7,247 nt of DNA, from NCBI GenBank assembly GCA_023480765.1, contig JAMCWZ010000012.1, positions 441-7,687 of the forward strand. The letters run 5' to 3'. Positions 6,377 through 7,247 of the stretch are shown in pieces; position 1 is the first letter of the stretch; each line of letters opens with the position of its first letter. This stretch comes from Nitrospirota bacterium (GTDB lineage Bacteria; Nitrospirota_A; Leptospirillia; Leptospirillales; Leptospirillaceae). Below the pieces are notes generated by a model. The model saw only the letters and a program-made list of their open reading frames with translations. It was not told the DNA's origin and made no database searches. Made by a program: the position numbers and the translations under genes.

Positions 6377-7213
6377 TCAAGGCTTTCGTCTGTTCAAACC
6401 TTTCAGGGGGGAAAATCGTGAAGAAGAAAAATTTCTTGTCGACGGTTCCGGGTCCAGCCTCTGTGGTTTTCTGACAATAAAACGGAAAAGCAGAAATTCG
6501 GCAGGACCAGACATGGCATAGCAGAAAATAGCGACGAAAAGAGATTGTCGGGGGTAGAGAACGAAGAGAAGGGCAAGCAAAAGAACGGAAATAAACGTGT
6601 GAAGAGGCTTTTTCAAAAAGCGTATTTCCTTGAAACTCCTGTAGAGGACGGGACTCACCATCAGAATCGCCACAAAGTACGTAGAGGCCAGAAAAAATCC
6701 GCTCGAAAAAGGGAAGACGACAGAGATCGGACTGTTTTTTGCCAATTCGGAGGAAACGAGAAACAAGGCACCGGCCGGAATGGGAAGACCGACAAAATAA
6801 CGACTGGAAACTTTGGTCGTGATGACATTGAAGCGGGCGAGGCGCAATGCTCCGCAAACAGCGAAAAGAAAGGCCGCCAAAAGGCCAAGCCTGTGATACG
6901 AAGATAAATCGGAGTTGAAAACCAGAAACGCGGGAGCAACCCCAAAGGATATCAGATCGGCAAGACTGTCGTACTCGACCCCGAACTGGCTTGTTGCGCG
7001 AGCCAGGCGGGCAACCTTCCCGTCAAGATTGTCGAAGATCGAAGCGATCAGGATAGAGTAAGCGGCTTTCAGAAAGTCATGATGAAAGCTTTGAACGATC
7101 GCGAGAAAACCAAAAAAGAGATTTCCCGTCGTGAACAGATTGGGGAGAATATAAATTCCGCGGGACCGGGTGACCGTCCCGTCAGATGGACTGTTTTGAT
7201 GGTAGTGTTCCAA
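6377..7213 (-). CDS. pssA: CDP-diacylglycerol--serine O-phosphatidyltransferase
   Basis: The enzyme makes phosphatidylserine from CDP-diacylglycerol and serine in the inner membrane, the precursor of phosphatidylethanolamine. The 278-residue protein carries the complete CDP-alcohol phosphatidyltransferase motif DG-x2-AR-x8-G-x3-D-x3-D: Asp64, Gly65, Ala68, Arg69, Gly78, Asp82 and Asp86. Several hydrophobic membrane segments follow, including about 106-127, 164-186 and 207-245, and a basic Arg/Ser-rich tail (about 250-278) that is probably cytoplasmic. The N-terminal LPNLFTTGNLFFGF is typical of the Bacillus-type, membrane-integral PssA rather than the soluble E. coli type. The start is TTG at 7213: GGAGGAG (7229-7223) lies 9 bases upstream and an in-frame stop at 7234-7232 excludes anything longer. 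leuA follows after 42 bases. In related genomes psd commonly precedes this gene, which would lie just outside the window. Confidence 0.92.
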   Translation of the reverse strand: MEHYHQNSPSDGTVTRSRGIYILPNLFTTGNLFFGFLAIVQSFHHDFLKAAYSILIASIFDNLDGKVARLARATSQFGVEYDSLADLISFGVAPAFLVFNSDLSSYHRLGLLAAFLFAVCGALRLARFNVITTKVSSRYFVGLPIPAGALFLVSSELAKNSPISVVFPFSSGFFLASTYFVAILMVSPVLYRSFKEIRFLKKPLHTFISVLLLALLFVLYPRQSLFVAIFCYAMSGPAEFLLFRFIVRKPQRLDPEPSTRNFSSSRFSPLKGLNRRKP

Positions 7214-7222
7214 GGATCGACT

Positions 7223-7229
7223 CTCCTCC
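7223..7229 (-). promoter_or_regulatory. Ribosome binding site supporting a TTG start for pssA
   Basis: GGAGGAG on the minus strand sits 9 bases before TTG at 7213. An in-frame TAA just upstream (7234-7232) and the absence of any other early start codon make TTG the only reasonable choice. Confidence 0.7.
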
Positions 7230-7247
7230 CTTTACCCGCTCTCCCAC

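Noticed and set aside
6324..6857. 177-codon minus-strand frame inside pssA and running into leuA
   Set aside because: It is an out-of-frame reading of pssA with no family features; the pssA frame carries the full catalytic motif.
7232..7247. Possible 3' end of an upstream minus-strand gene, perhaps psd, with TAA at 7234-7232
   Set aside because: Only four codons before the stop are inside the window. The stop followed by a ribosome binding site looks right for an operon, but the product cannot be identified.

Overview
The window looks like a piece of a bacterial chromosome with moderate GC content. Gene content and order suggest a Nitrospirota-type chemolithoautotroph, possibly Leptospirillum. 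The main clues are a PorE/ForE-like protein, the fifth subunit of the 2-oxoacid:ferredoxin oxidoreductases used for reductive TCA carbon fixation, and a pssA-leuA-leuB-asd gene row of a kind known from Nitrospirota and deltaproteobacteria. This assignment is inference from protein and context recognition, not from a search. I see no mobile element, CRISPR array, rRNA or tRNA.

Layout. Bases 1-222 form an unusually structured leader: a near-consensus sigma70-type promoter (15-44), a perfect 10-bp palindrome, a 10-bp direct repeat, a small GC hairpin, and two 14-bp direct repeats ending just before the ribosome binding site. This leads into the PorE-like gene (223-804, + strand), which ends at a strong intrinsic terminator (831-858). 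A second + strand gene of unknown function (881-1381) starts directly after that terminator and overlaps tail-to-tail with the opposing gene row.

From the right edge to 1334, everything is on the minus strand and reads as one tightly spaced transcription unit: pssA (phosphatidylserine synthase), leuA, leuB (leucine biosynthesis), asd (aspartate semialdehyde dehydrogenase), nadA (quinolinate synthase) and a small DUF2905 membrane protein. Gaps are 42, 25, 27 and 16 bases, and nadA and DUF2905 are translationally coupled. An AT-only spacer before asd holds a candidate internal promoter. The unit joins phospholipid head-group synthesis, branched-chain and aspartate-family amino acids, and NAD synthesis (nadA draws on aspartate).

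The most notable point is that nadA is broken by a frameshift after codon 95. The codon for the first [4Fe-4S]-ligand cysteine lies in the gap between the two open frames, so neither fragment as read from its own ATG carries it. The fragments overlap by an ATGA. This may be a sequence error, a real lesion or recoding. No wholly new multi-gene system is evident; the remaining genes are housekeeping biosynthesis.
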